Shown here one piece after another: positions 1-6,562 of a DNA stretch of 8,595 bases; the stretch's first letter is position 1; each line of letters opens with the position of its first letter. Origin of the DNA: Micavibrio aeruginosavorus (GTDB lineage Bacteria > Pseudomonadota > Alphaproteobacteria > Micavibrionales > Micavibrionaceae); contig QFNK01000066.1 in NCBI GenBank assembly GCA_003240795.1, positions 1 to 8,595 on the forward strand. The letters run 5' to 3'. A program made the position numbers and the translations under genes. Under the pieces are notes generated by a model. The model saw only the letters and a program-made list of their open reading frames with translations. It made no database searches and was not told the origin of the DNA.

Positions 1-28
1 CGCATCTTGTGCTGCACGCGCTTGCAAC

Positions 29-55
29 AAAAAAGCCCGCATAACAGCGGGCTTT
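29..55 (-). terminator. Rho-independent terminator after nusG
   Basis: Read on the minus strand, a 9-bp perfect stem (AAAGCCCGC with GCGGGCTTT, at 47-55 and 32-40) encloses a 6-base loop and runs into a T6 tract (complement of 29-34). It lies 17 bases past the nusG stop codon. It should end the secE-nusG transcript before the next minus-strand gene, which by usual synteny would be rplK outside the window. Confidence 0.9.
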
Positions 56-71
56 GATGAAATTGAAGACG

Positions 72-602
72 CTAGATCTTTTCGACCTGACCATATTCCA
101 GTTCCACCGGCGTTGCACGGCCGAAGATGGAAACGGAAACTTTCAGGCGGCTGCGGACTTCGTCCACTTCCTCGACCACGCCGTTCATCGATGCGAACGG
201 ACCTTCGGATACTTTGACCTCTTCTCCGATCTCGAAGGAGATGGAGGATTTTGGACGCTCGACGCCTTCCTGCAGTTGCTTGATCAGGCGCTCGGCTTCT
301 TTCTCGCTGATTGGAACAGGCTTGTTGCCCGCGCCCAGGAATCCGGTAACTTTCGGCGTGTCCTTGATCATGTGCCATACGTCGTCGTTCATATCGAGGC
401 GGGCCAGAACATAACCTGGGAACACTTTGCGTTCCGTGTTGACCTTTTGTCCGCGTTTGACTTCGATGATCTCTTCTTTCGGGATCAGAATATCGCCGAC
501 CTTTTCGGCAAGACCTTTCTTGTCGGCCTTGTCCTTGATCGCTTCGGACACCTTGTTTTCAAAACCCGAGTAAACGTGCAGTACGTACCAGCGCATAGCC
601 AT
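72..602 (-). CDS. nusG: Transcription termination/antitermination factor NusG
   Basis: This is NusG, the universal factor that rides on RNA polymerase, suppresses pausing, and links it to Rho or to the ribosome through S10. The 176 residues match the usual bacterial length. The N-terminal NGN domain (about residues 4-110) shows the opening RWYVLHVYSGFE and the signatures FPGYVLARLD (61-70) and VTGFLG (85-90). The KOW domain (about 123-156) has the typical VSEGPFASMNGVVEEV stretch, followed by the conserved IFGRATPVEL and closing GQVEKI. There is no extra inserted domain. The ATG start at 602 has an AAGGA ribosome site 9 bases upstream that overlaps the TAA stop of secE, so the two genes are tightly coupled; a second Met at residue 3 is a less well placed alternative. 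A hairpin terminator follows the gene. Confidence 0.97.
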   Translation of the reverse strand: MAMRWYVLHVYSGFENKVSEAIKDKADKKGLAEKVGDILIPKEEIIEVKRGQKVNTERKVFPGYVLARLDMNDDVWHMIKDTPKVTGFLGAGNKPVPISEKEAERLIKQLQEGVERPKSSISFEIGEEVKVSEGPFASMNGVVEEVDEVRSRLKVSVSIFGRATPVELEYGQVEKI

Positions 603-614
603 TATTATTATTCC

Positions 615-818
615 TTAAGAGTTAACGCCAAGACCGAGGAAAAGGGAAACCAGCCAGGCCAGAACCTGATCGGAGAGGAAAAGGAAAATGGATGCCAGCG
701 TCACCATGATGAACACGGCGATGGTGGAGGCGATCGTTTCCTTGCGCGAAGGCCAGGCGACTTTCTTCGTCTCCTGTTTGACTTCCTTCAGATATTGAAT
801 AGGGCCCGTCTTGGACAT
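615..818 (-). CDS. secE: Preprotein translocase subunit SecE
   Basis: SecE is the small essential inner-membrane subunit that clamps SecY in the SecYEG protein-export channel. The 67-residue product is the short single-span form found in most bacteria, unlike the three-span E. coli protein. It has an amphipathic cytoplasmic N-terminal part with the family hallmark EVKQETKKVAWPSRKET (about residues 12-28), then one hydrophobic span (about 29-57). I chose the ATG at 818 because AAGG at 827-830 lies 8 bases upstream. The in-frame GTG at 827 would add three residues, but it overlaps that ribosome site. nusG begins 12 bases after the stop, as in the conserved secE-nusG pair. No tRNA-Trp gene, a common neighbour upstream of secE, is visible here. 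Confidence 0.95.
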   Translation of the reverse strand: MSKTGPIQYLKEVKQETKKVAWPSRKETIASTIAVFIMVTLASIFLFLSDQVLAWLVSLFLGLGVNS

Positions 819-939
819 TCTCTTCACCTTGATTGCGGTTTCTTTCTCCCAGCGGTTCGTAAGCCCGGGGGCTTTTGAACGATCCTTAATTTAGGGGAGT
901 GAAAGGATAAATACAGCAGGTTCGACCGGATTTCCAGCG
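819..939 (-). other. Leader/promoter gap upstream of secE, no gene
   Basis: About 120 bases lie between the hss terminator and secE. They must hold the secE-nusG promoter if the terminator is efficient. I see no tRNA cloverleaf and no convincing -35/-10 pair; the best guess, TGGAAA, 17 bases, then TATTTA near 909-937 on the minus strand, is weak. A short inverted repeat (AAGCCC/GGGCTT, 861-874) allows a small hairpin in the leader, but it has no following T tract on this strand. Confidence 0.4.
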
Positions 940-974
940 AAAAAAACCTCCCTGCGGTGAACAGGGAGGTTTTT
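940..974 (-). terminator. Strong Rho-independent terminator after hss
   Basis: A 13-bp perfect inverted repeat, AAAAACCTCCCTG at 942-954 and its complement at 962-974, encloses a 7-base loop. On the minus strand it ends in a T7 tract (complement of 940-946), 17 bases beyond the hss stop. The A/T arms on both sides would let it work weakly on the plus strand too. It separates hss from secE-nusG transcriptionally. Confidence 0.92.
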
Positions 975-991
975 CATGAAAATATTAACAA

Positions 992-2428
992 TTAGGTGCG
1001 GACAAGCACGTTTTTGAACTGCCACGGGTCTTCCTCGTCCATGTCTTCCGGGAAGAATTTGGAGCGGGAGTCCAGCGGCGTCCAGTCCGTGTAGTGCCCC
1101 TCGACAGGCCCCAGATACGGCTTCTGGATTTCCAGGCAGCGTATGTGGTCCATCTCGTCGGATTCGACGATACCGGCTTCCGGGTTTTCCAATGCCCATA
1201 CAACGCCGGCCAGGACGGCGGATGTGACCTGCAGGCCCGTTGCGTTCTGGTATGGCGCAAGTTCTTTCGTCTCTTCGATGGAGAGGCGCGAACCGTACCA
1301 ATAGGCGTTTTTGGCATGTCCATAGAGAAGCACGCCCAGCTCGTCGATGCCGTCCGCGATCTGCTCCGCCTCAAGAATGATATGCTCTTCCTGATGGGAG
1401 TTGTTGCCGAACGCCTCATGCAGCGACAGCACGGCATCGTTCGCAGGATGGTATGCGTAGTGGCAGGTCGGACGGTATTCCGGGTTCAGGCCCGAACCGA
1501 CCGTGTAATAATCCGCGATGGAAACGGATTCGTTGTGCGTGACAAGGAAGCCGTATTGCGGGCCCGGCGTCGGGCACCATGTGCGAACGCGCGTATTCGC
1601 GCCCGGCTGCTCCAGCCAGATTGCCGCGCGGCAGCCATTGCCTTTTTGCTGATGACCGTTCGGCGGGAACCATTTCTCATGCGTCCCCCAGCCGAGTTCG
1701 GCAGGCTGGACACCCTCGGACAGGAATCCGTCGACCGACCAAGTGTTGATAAACACATTCATAGGCTTTGGCATCTTTGCGCGCTGGGTATCGCGCTCGG
1801 CGATGTGTATGCCCTTGACGCCGACGGTCTGCATCAGCTTTGCCCATTCGTCACGGCTGGTCGGAACGCCCGTGGGGACACCGATATCCCGCGCAAGGTT
1901 CAAAAGCGCTTCCTTGACGAACCAGGATACCATGCCCGGGTTCGCGCCGCAGCAGCTGACCGCCGTCGTGCCGCCCGGATTGTTGTATTTCTCCGCGCGG
2001 ACGGTTTCGCGCAGGGCGTAGTTGGTGCGGTCGGCATTGTTTGTATCCGTGCCGAAATAAAAACCTTTCCAAGGCTCGACCACAGTATCGATGTAAAGAA
2101 CGCCGAGTTCGCGCGTCAGTTTCATGATATCAAGGGAGCCCGTATCAACGGACAGGTTGACGCAGAAGCCCTGGCCTTCACCTTCGGTCAGAAGGGGCGT
2201 CAGAAGCTCGCGGTAATTCTCTTGGGTGACTTCGGCCTGTATAAAACGGACGCCGTGTTTTTCGGCGAGGGCCTGATGGGTGTTATCCGGGTCAATAATG
2301 ACAAAACGCTTAGGATCGTGTTCGATATGGCGCTGGATCAGGGGCAAGGTGCCGCGGCCGATCGAACCGAAACCGATCATGACAATTGGGCCGCTAATGC
2401 GGCCATAGACGGGGTAGATTTGAGACAT
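992..2428 (-). CDS. hss: Homospermidine synthase (NAD-dependent)
   Basis: This enzyme makes sym-homospermidine from putrescine (or from putrescine plus spermidine) by NAD-dependent aminobutyl transfer, in the cytoplasm. The 478 residues resemble Blastochloris viridis HSS closely across the whole length. The Rossmann nucleotide loop GFGSIGRG is at residues 19-26, and VNLSVDTGSLDIM at 90-102. TVVEPW (115-120) contains E118, GGTTAVSCCGANPGMVSWF starts at 152, and NTWSVDGFLSEG (228-239) contains W230 and E238. These correspond to Glu117, Trp229 and Glu237 of the B. viridis enzyme, where the Trp binds substrate by a cation-pi contact (from memory of the published structure). The C-terminal DPWQFKNVLVRT is also family-typical. 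The ATG at 2428 has AAGGA 7 bases upstream. The gene appears to be a single-gene unit: it starts 104 bases past the preceding gene and has its own terminator. No other polyamine gene is nearby. Confidence 0.96.
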   Translation of the reverse strand: MSQIYPVYGRISGPIVMIGFGSIGRGTLPLIQRHIEHDPKRFVIIDPDNTHQALAEKHGVRFIQAEVTQENYRELLTPLLTEGEGQGFCVNLSVDTGSLDIMKLTRELGVLYIDTVVEPWKGFYFGTDTNNADRTNYALRETVRAEKYNNPGGTTAVSCCGANPGMVSWFVKEALLNLARDIGVPTGVPTSRDEWAKLMQTVGVKGIHIAERDTQRAKMPKPMNVFINTWSVDGFLSEGVQPAELGWGTHEKWFPPNGHQQKGNGCRAAIWLEQPGANTRVRTWCPTPGPQYGFLVTHNESVSIADYYTVGSGLNPEYRPTCHYAYHPANDAVLSLHEAFGNNSHQEEHIILEAEQIADGIDELGVLLYGHAKNAYWYGSRLSIEETKELAPYQNATGLQVTSAVLAGVVWALENPEAGIVESDEMDHIRCLEIQKPYLGPVEGHYTDWTPLDSRSKFFPEDMDEEDPWQFKNVLVRT

Positions 2429-2455
2429 TCTCTCAGATCCTTTCTTGGTTGTGGG

Positions 2456-2486
2456 TTTATAGGCGTAAGCGGCAATCGTATGTCAC
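2456..2486 (-). promoter_or_regulatory. Possible sigma-70-type promoter of hss
   Basis: On the minus strand GTGACA (complement of 2481-2486) precedes TATAAA (complement of 2456-2461) by 19 bases, about 28 bases before the hss start. Both boxes resemble sigma-70 elements, but the spacing is longer than the optimal 17. The position in the only gap upstream of hss supports it; the sequence match alone does not prove it. Confidence 0.3.
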
Positions 2487-2532
2487 AAATATTTGGACAA
2501 TACAATTAATTTTAACAACCTGAAAAACAAGG

Positions 2533-3321
2533 TTAATCCGGCAATTTCCGCATCACCGAGAGGTTCTCGAAAACGACATGCGAAGCCCCGTTCCAATGGA
2601 TGAGCTCGATGTCCAGCTTCTCCGGCGAAACATGAATGATATTGTACCCGTTGCTCTGCTGGCGCAGGCGCGTGGACGTCGCCGAGGCAGAGCCGATCAT
2701 AACCGGCCCCCGCTCCTCTTTATACGGCATGATGGAAGCATGGTGGATGTGGCCGGTCAGGACAAGGTCTACACGCTCCTCCTCCAGCACCGCCATCATA
2801 TCGGCGGAACCCCAGACGACGGTGTCGATCGGAGAATTTTGAATATTTGCAAGCGGATGGTGGCAAACGAATATCTTGGCCTTGCCCGGCGGCGCAATCC
2901 GAAACTGGCGCCGGACGAAATCCACCTGTGCCTGCGATATCATGCCGTTCGCCCAGTTCCAGTGGGGCACGATCGGCCGCGCCGTGTTGATGCCCACGAC
3001 ATAACAGTGGTCGTCTTCGTGAACCGTGTCAGGCAGAGGCGAGATGTACTGGCGGTAACGGCGCATGGGATCGAAAAAACGCTGCCATGACTGGTAACGG
3101 GGAATATCGTGGTTTCCGGGAACGGTCAGCACGGGCGCAGTGATGCGCTCGATGAAATTCCGCGCCTGCACGAACTCACGGCTGCTCCCTATCTGTGTGA
3201 AATCACCGCTGAGGACAACCAGAGAAGGTTTCTGCCGCTCTATCTCCTGATAAAACATTTCCACGACCCGCGGGTCGGCCTTCCCGAAATGAAGGTCGGA
3301 GGCATGAAGGATCACACTCAC
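2533..3321 (-). CDS. Calcineurin-like (class III) metallophosphoesterase
   Basis: This is a dimetal phosphoesterase of the calcineurin-like fold, 262 residues, with no signal peptide or membrane segment, so probably cytoplasmic. All metal-binding blocks are present in order: D9-x-H11, GD (39-40), GNHD (69-72), the histidine pair H154-H155, and GHIH (190-193). This is the layout of CpdA/Icc-type cyclic-nucleotide phosphodiesterases and of related phosphodiesterases and lipid phosphatases; the substrate cannot be read from the sequence. The start is a GTG at 3321 whose GTGA overlaps the TGA stop of the lipid kinase gene, with GGAG 8 bases upstream inside that gene, so the two are translationally coupled. 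A role in the same phospholipid or phosphoester pathway as the kinase is inferred from that coupling only. No clear terminator follows; a weak 5-bp hairpin overlaps the stop codon. Confidence 0.88.
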   Translation of the reverse strand: MSVILHASDLHFGKADPRVVEMFYQEIERQKPSLVVLSGDFTQIGSSREFVQARNFIERITAPVLTVPGNHDIPRYQSWQRFFDPMRRYRQYISPLPDTVHEDDHCYVVGINTARPIVPHWNWANGMISQAQVDFVRRQFRIAPPGKAKIFVCHHPLANIQNSPIDTVVWGSADMMAVLEEERVDLVLTGHIHHASIMPYKEERGPVMIGSASATSTRLRQQSNGYNIIHVSPEKLDIELIHWNGASHVVFENLSVMRKLPD

Positions 3322-4232
3322 GCCGAAAGCTCCATGCGAAGCACGGGGACGCTACGCGGTGCAACAACGAATGAAAGCGGGCTCTGCATTTCCATCGGTT
3401 CTCCATCCAGTGTGACGAGCGCCTTGTCTCCGCCCGTTTCGACGATCAGTTCCTTCGTTTCAAACGACCGGATGCTTTCATGCTCCTGCCAGTCACCCTG
3501 CCACATGCTGAGCGCCATTTTAAGCCCGTCCATCATATCGCGCGGCGCAGCGGAATAAACGGCCAGCTTGCCTTCATTCAATGTTTCCCGCAAAAACCGC
3601 TCCGATGCTTCCGTAGGTCTTTTCACGAAACTGTTGTTGCTGACAATAAGTGATGTCGTCGTAATAGGAAACCCTTTGTCGTCGGGGCGTGATTTCAAAA
3701 CAAAATCGTTCTTGATATCGCCGCCGATGCCGCGCGCGATGTTGGCCACGAACTTGGCCACGCCCGTAAGCGACGGATTTTCCCGCAGCTCTTCGCGCAT
3801 GATGGCCCCCTCCGGCATAAATCCGACGGACGCGGCGCAAAGGAATGTTTTACCGTTTACCTTACCCGCATCGATATGATCGGGCACAAAACCTTTAAAT
3901 CGTGCCGCCGTTTCTTCAAACGTCGCGGCCGATCCCAGATCCTGCGCCAGAAGATTCATGGTGCCCAGCGGCAGAATAGCAAAAGGTATTTTATGCTCGG
4001 CCAGAAGATCGGCCGCATAAACGGCCGTGCCGTCACCGCCTCCGAAAACAATTCCTTCGGGTTTTGAGGCAGCTATATTCTCAACCATATCAGAAATGGC
4101 CTGAACGTCGAGGAGATGGACATCCGAAATATGGCTGCCCATGGATTCATCTATAATCTGCAGGACCCTGTCTTCTCCCAGACGGAGGACCGTACCGCTG
4201 TTGCGGTTCATGATAAGCGCATGTTTATTCAT
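3318..4232 (-). CDS. Diacylglycerol kinase family lipid kinase (YegS/DgkB-like)
   Basis: This soluble lipid kinase belongs to the DAGK-catalytic superfamily, which phosphorylates diacylglycerol or related lipids (sphingoid bases or phosphatidylglycerol in other members) with ATP. The 304 residues are the normal single-domain length. The glycine-rich nucleotide motif GGGDGT is at 64-69, followed by ILPLGTMNLLAQDLG (86-100), the variant of PLGTGND that is common in proteobacterial members. VSNN is at 197-200. The C-terminal LDGEP (275-279) supplies D276 and E278, matching the catalytic Asp/Glu region of DgkB. The ATG at 4232 has AAGGA 6 bases upstream. It is the first gene of a two-gene operon with the metallophosphoesterase and is divergent from the phospholipase D-VTT gene. 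Its lipid substrate is unknown; diacylglycerol, giving phosphatidic acid, is the default guess. Confidence 0.9.
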   Translation of the reverse strand: MNKHALIMNRNSGTVLRLGEDRVLQIIDESMGSHISDVHLLDVQAISDMVENIAASKPEGIVFGGGDGTAVYAADLLAEHKIPFAILPLGTMNLLAQDLGSAATFEETAARFKGFVPDHIDAGKVNGKTFLCAASVGFMPEGAIMREELRENPSLTGVAKFVANIARGIGGDIKNDFVLKSRPDDKGFPITTTSLIVSNNSFVKRPTEASERFLRETLNEGKLAVYSAAPRDMMDGLKMALSMWQGDWQEHESIRSFETKELIVETGGDKALVTLDGEPMEMQSPLSFVVAPRSVPVLRMELSA

Positions 4233-4253
4233 AAAATATCCTTTTTAGATGTA

Positions 4254-4279
4254 AACACAGGATCTTATACCAAAGTTCC
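4254..4279 (-). promoter_or_regulatory. EcfG-like stress promoter candidate for the lipid kinase
   Basis: On the minus strand GGAAC (complement of 4275-4279) is followed after 17 bases by TGTT (complement of 4254-4257). The EcfG general-stress consensus of Alphaproteobacteria is GGAAC, 16-17 bases, CGTT, so one base of the -10 differs. Transcription would start about 15 bases before the kinase ATG. A sigma-70-like TATAAG at 4264-4269 (minus strand) in the same spot is a competing reading, but it lacks a good -35. Confidence 0.33.
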
Positions 4280-4320
4280 GAACGTCTTTCCTGTCATACA
4301 CTTTCCCTGGAGCCGCGTTT

Positions 4321-4346
4321 GGAACCAAAAAGGTTTAGCGGTCATT
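4321..4346 (+). promoter_or_regulatory. EcfG-like stress promoter candidate for the PLD-VTT operon
   Basis: GGAAC at 4321-4325 is followed after 17 bases by CATT at 4343-4346, again one base away from the EcfG consensus CGTT. It would give a leader of about 65 bases before the ATG at 4418. The downstream spacer (4357-4408) is strongly AT-rich. The match is short and could arise by chance; its value lies in mirroring the site on the opposite strand. Confidence 0.25.
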
Positions 4347-4417
4347 TGTCACACGCAAAATATTAGCAACACAAAAATATCATTTAAGTATTTTAGTATA
4401 TAAATAAGGGCGCACAA

Positions 4418-6562
4418 ATGGAACCAGTCTTTCAGCCAGGACGCAATTGCTGGAGAACGGAAAAAGCGGATTACGCATCCGTTATCGTAGATTACGGCAA
4501 TTATTACCGGGATTTGCGTGAATCCATTATTCGTGCGCGCCGAAGCATATTTCTACTGGGATGGGATATCGATTCCCGCATCGAGCTGATGCGCGGCAAG
4601 GACGCCAAAAAAGACGAGTATCCCGTCACGTTTTTCGACCTCATCTGCTGGAAAGCGAAAGAGAACCCGGAAATTCAGATTTACCTGAACCGCTGGGACT
4701 ATTCGATGTTTTTCATGCGCCAGCGTGAGCCCTTCTGGGAGCAGAAATGGAAATCCTGCGGACTGCCGAACATTCATGTCTGCATGGACAACGTGTTACC
4801 GCTATCCGCATGCCATCACCAGAAAATCGCCGTCATCGACGATGAAGTCGCATTCTGGGGCGGTATGGATGTCGCTTTGGGAAGATGGGATTTCCGCCAG
4901 CACCACGTACAGAACAAACACCGCGCAGATCCGGCCCAGCTGCCTCATTTCCACGAGAAAGAGCATTTCGCGCCTTATCACGATATACAGGCCGTAATGG
5001 CCGGCCCGGCGGCGAGATCGCTTGCCGAATGGGTTCGCATTCGTTGGGAAATGGCATGCCCGAAAACCAAACCCATCGCCATCGCGGCGGCGCCGGAGAC
5101 AAACAGCATTCCGCATTGCTGGCCCAAAAGCGATCCGCCGGATTTCGAGAATATCGATGTCGCCCTATCCCGCACGATGCCGGCGATGCAGGGCAAAAGA
5201 CAGATCGAAGAGATCGTCGCCCTTTTCCGGGATGAAATAAACCAGGCGGAGAATTTCATCTACATCGAAAACCAGTTTCTCGCCTGCCGCGAAATCGCCG
5301 AAATGCTGAACGAACAACTCCGCAAGAAGCCATCCCTGCGCGTACTTCTCGTCAGCTGCTTTGATCCCAACGGTGTCATGGAACGCATCGCCATGTGGGG
5401 CGGCAGGGTTCGCTTTAAGGATATACTTGTCTCCGGCGGCGTCGGGGACCGCGTGGCTATGGCCTATCCCGCCAGCTGCGAAAACGGAAAGCAGGCCGTT
5501 GTACGCATCCATTCAAAGCTGATGATTATCGATGATAAATATCTGCGTATAGGATCGGCCAACATAAACGACCGATCCATGGGAATGGACACGGAGTTCG
5601 ACGTGACGCTGTACGGCAACAACGAAGCGTCCTGCGCGAAAATAGAAAGCGTAAGAAACGATCTTATTCGTGAACACACAGGCTATGAGATCGAAGAGAT
5701 ACAGCAGATCGCCCGAAACGGAGATGTGCAGCAATTGCTGGAGGAATGCCCGGGAAGCCGTCAGCATTTGCGCCGTATCGACGACGAACAATATAGGAAA
5801 CAACCTATGGAGAAAATAATCTATAAACTCGCCGATCCGCGCCGCCCTCTTATCCATGCGCGCTGGACGCGTTTCCCGCGCTTTAACAAGCAGCAGGCGA
5901 TAGTCCTTGCTACCGCTATCCTGTTCGCCGCATCTTTGGCCGCACTTTGGTCGTGGACGCCTCTTGCCGAATATACGGACAAGGAAAACCTGTCTCAATT
6001 GCTTGAAAATATCCGTACAGCGCCGCTCGGCCTGCTCTGGATTATCGGCATATATGTAGTGTCCGGAATATTCTTCTTCCCTGTAACCGCGTTGAGCACT
6101 GCCGTTGTCCTAATCTTCGGCGGCCTCCAGGGTTTCCTGTATGCGACGATCGGCGCGATATGCAGCGCGCTTGCCGGATACGCCATTGGCCGCGCCGTAG
6201 GGCGTGAACGGCTGCTCAAGATTTTTCCAAAGGCGGAAAAATCTATGGAGAAAGTCCGCAGCAGCGGCGTGATCGGCGTAACGGTCATCCGTATGCTGCC
6301 CATAGCGCCCTTCTCTCTCGTGAATATGATCATGGGGGTAATCCATCTGCCTCTCCTGCCTTTCGTGCTGGGGACATTCTTCGGTCTCTCTCCCGGAAAG
6401 ATCATGCTGGCCATATTCGGGGAATCCTTTATCGAGGCGTTCCAGAATCCTGACCTGCAAAACAGCCTCTACGCCGCGATGGGTATAACCATCTGGGTGG
6501 CCGTTATCTTTGCCTGCAACAAATTTGCAAAGATGTGGCAGACGAAGCATCAGGCAGGATAA
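4418..6562 (+). CDS. Phospholipase D/cardiolipin-synthase-like enzyme fused to VTT (DedA/TVP38-like) membrane domain
   Basis: This is a two-domain membrane protein of 714 residues. The first 460 or so form a phospholipase D superfamily enzyme with both HKD motifs: H134-x-K136-xxxx-D141, followed by FWGGMD (146-151), and H365-x-K367-xxxx-D372, followed by GSAN (379-382) and E393. Two HKD motifs together make one active site that cleaves or transfers phosphatidyl groups. Residues about 493-705 are a VTT/SNARE-associated domain: hydrophobic spans near 493-511, 538-562, 564-590, 644-668 and 685-701, with the hallmark RMLPIAPFSLVNMIMG (625-640) and P659-G660 after the re-entrant part. VTT/DedA proteins act as lipid scramblases or transporters. 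There is no N-terminal signal peptide, so the PLD part probably faces the cytoplasm. AAGGG lies 7 bases before the ATG. The TAA stop overlaps the next gene's ATG. The activity (lipase, transferase or synthase) is not decided by sequence. Confidence 0.92.
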   Translation: MEPVFQPGRNCWRTEKADYASVIVDYGNYYRDLRESIIRARRSIFLLGWDIDSRIELMRGKDAKKDEYPVTFFDLICWKAKENPEIQIYLNRWDYSMFFMRQREPFWEQKWKSCGLPNIHVCMDNVLPLSACHHQKIAVIDDEVAFWGGMDVALGRWDFRQHHVQNKHRADPAQLPHFHEKEHFAPYHDIQAVMAGPAARSLAEWVRIRWEMACPKTKPIAIAAAPETNSIPHCWPKSDPPDFENIDVALSRTMPAMQGKRQIEEIVALFRDEINQAENFIYIENQFLACREIAEMLNEQLRKKPSLRVLLVSCFDPNGVMERIAMWGGRVRFKDILVSGGVGDRVAMAYPASCENGKQAVVRIHSKLMIIDDKYLRIGSANINDRSMGMDTEFDVTLYGNNEASCAKIESVRNDLIREHTGYEIEEIQQIARNGDVQQLLEECPGSRQHLRRIDDEQYRKQPMEKIIYKLADPRRPLIHARWTRFPRFNKQQAIVLATAILFAASLAALWSWTPLAEYTDKENLSQLLENIRTAPLGLLWIIGIYVVSGIFFFPVTALSTAVVLIFGGLQGFLYATIGAICSALAGYAIGRAVGRERLLKIFPKAEKSMEKVRSSGVIGVTVIRMLPIAPFSLVNMIMGVIHLPLLPFVLGTFFGLSPGKIMLAIFGESFIEAFQNPDLQNSLYAAMGITIWVAVIFACNKFAKMWQTKHQAG

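Noticed and set aside
54..878. 274-codon plus-strand open frame across nusG and secE
   Set aside because: Both nusG and secE on the minus strand are certain. The antisense frame starts inside the terminator and shows no family resemblance.
819..941. tRNA-Trp upstream of secE
   Set aside because: The gap was read on both strands for a cloverleaf, a TTCGA loop and acceptor stem pairing. A TTCGA string occurs at 921-925 but no matching stems surround it.
1094..2509. 471-codon open frame on the plus strand opposite hss
   Set aside because: It is antisense to the whole of a clearly conserved enzyme gene. The translation is rich in Arg and Ala with no recognisable domain, as expected from GC-biased codons read in reverse.
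2517..2534. Possible terminator after the metallophosphoesterase gene
   Set aside because: The stem is only AACCT/AGGTT with an 8-base loop and no T run, and it overlaps the stop codon; too weak to call.
4116..4403. 95-codon plus-strand frame running from inside the lipid kinase into the divergent spacer
   Set aside because: Most of it is antisense to the kinase N-terminus, there is no good ribosome site, and the product shows no motif.
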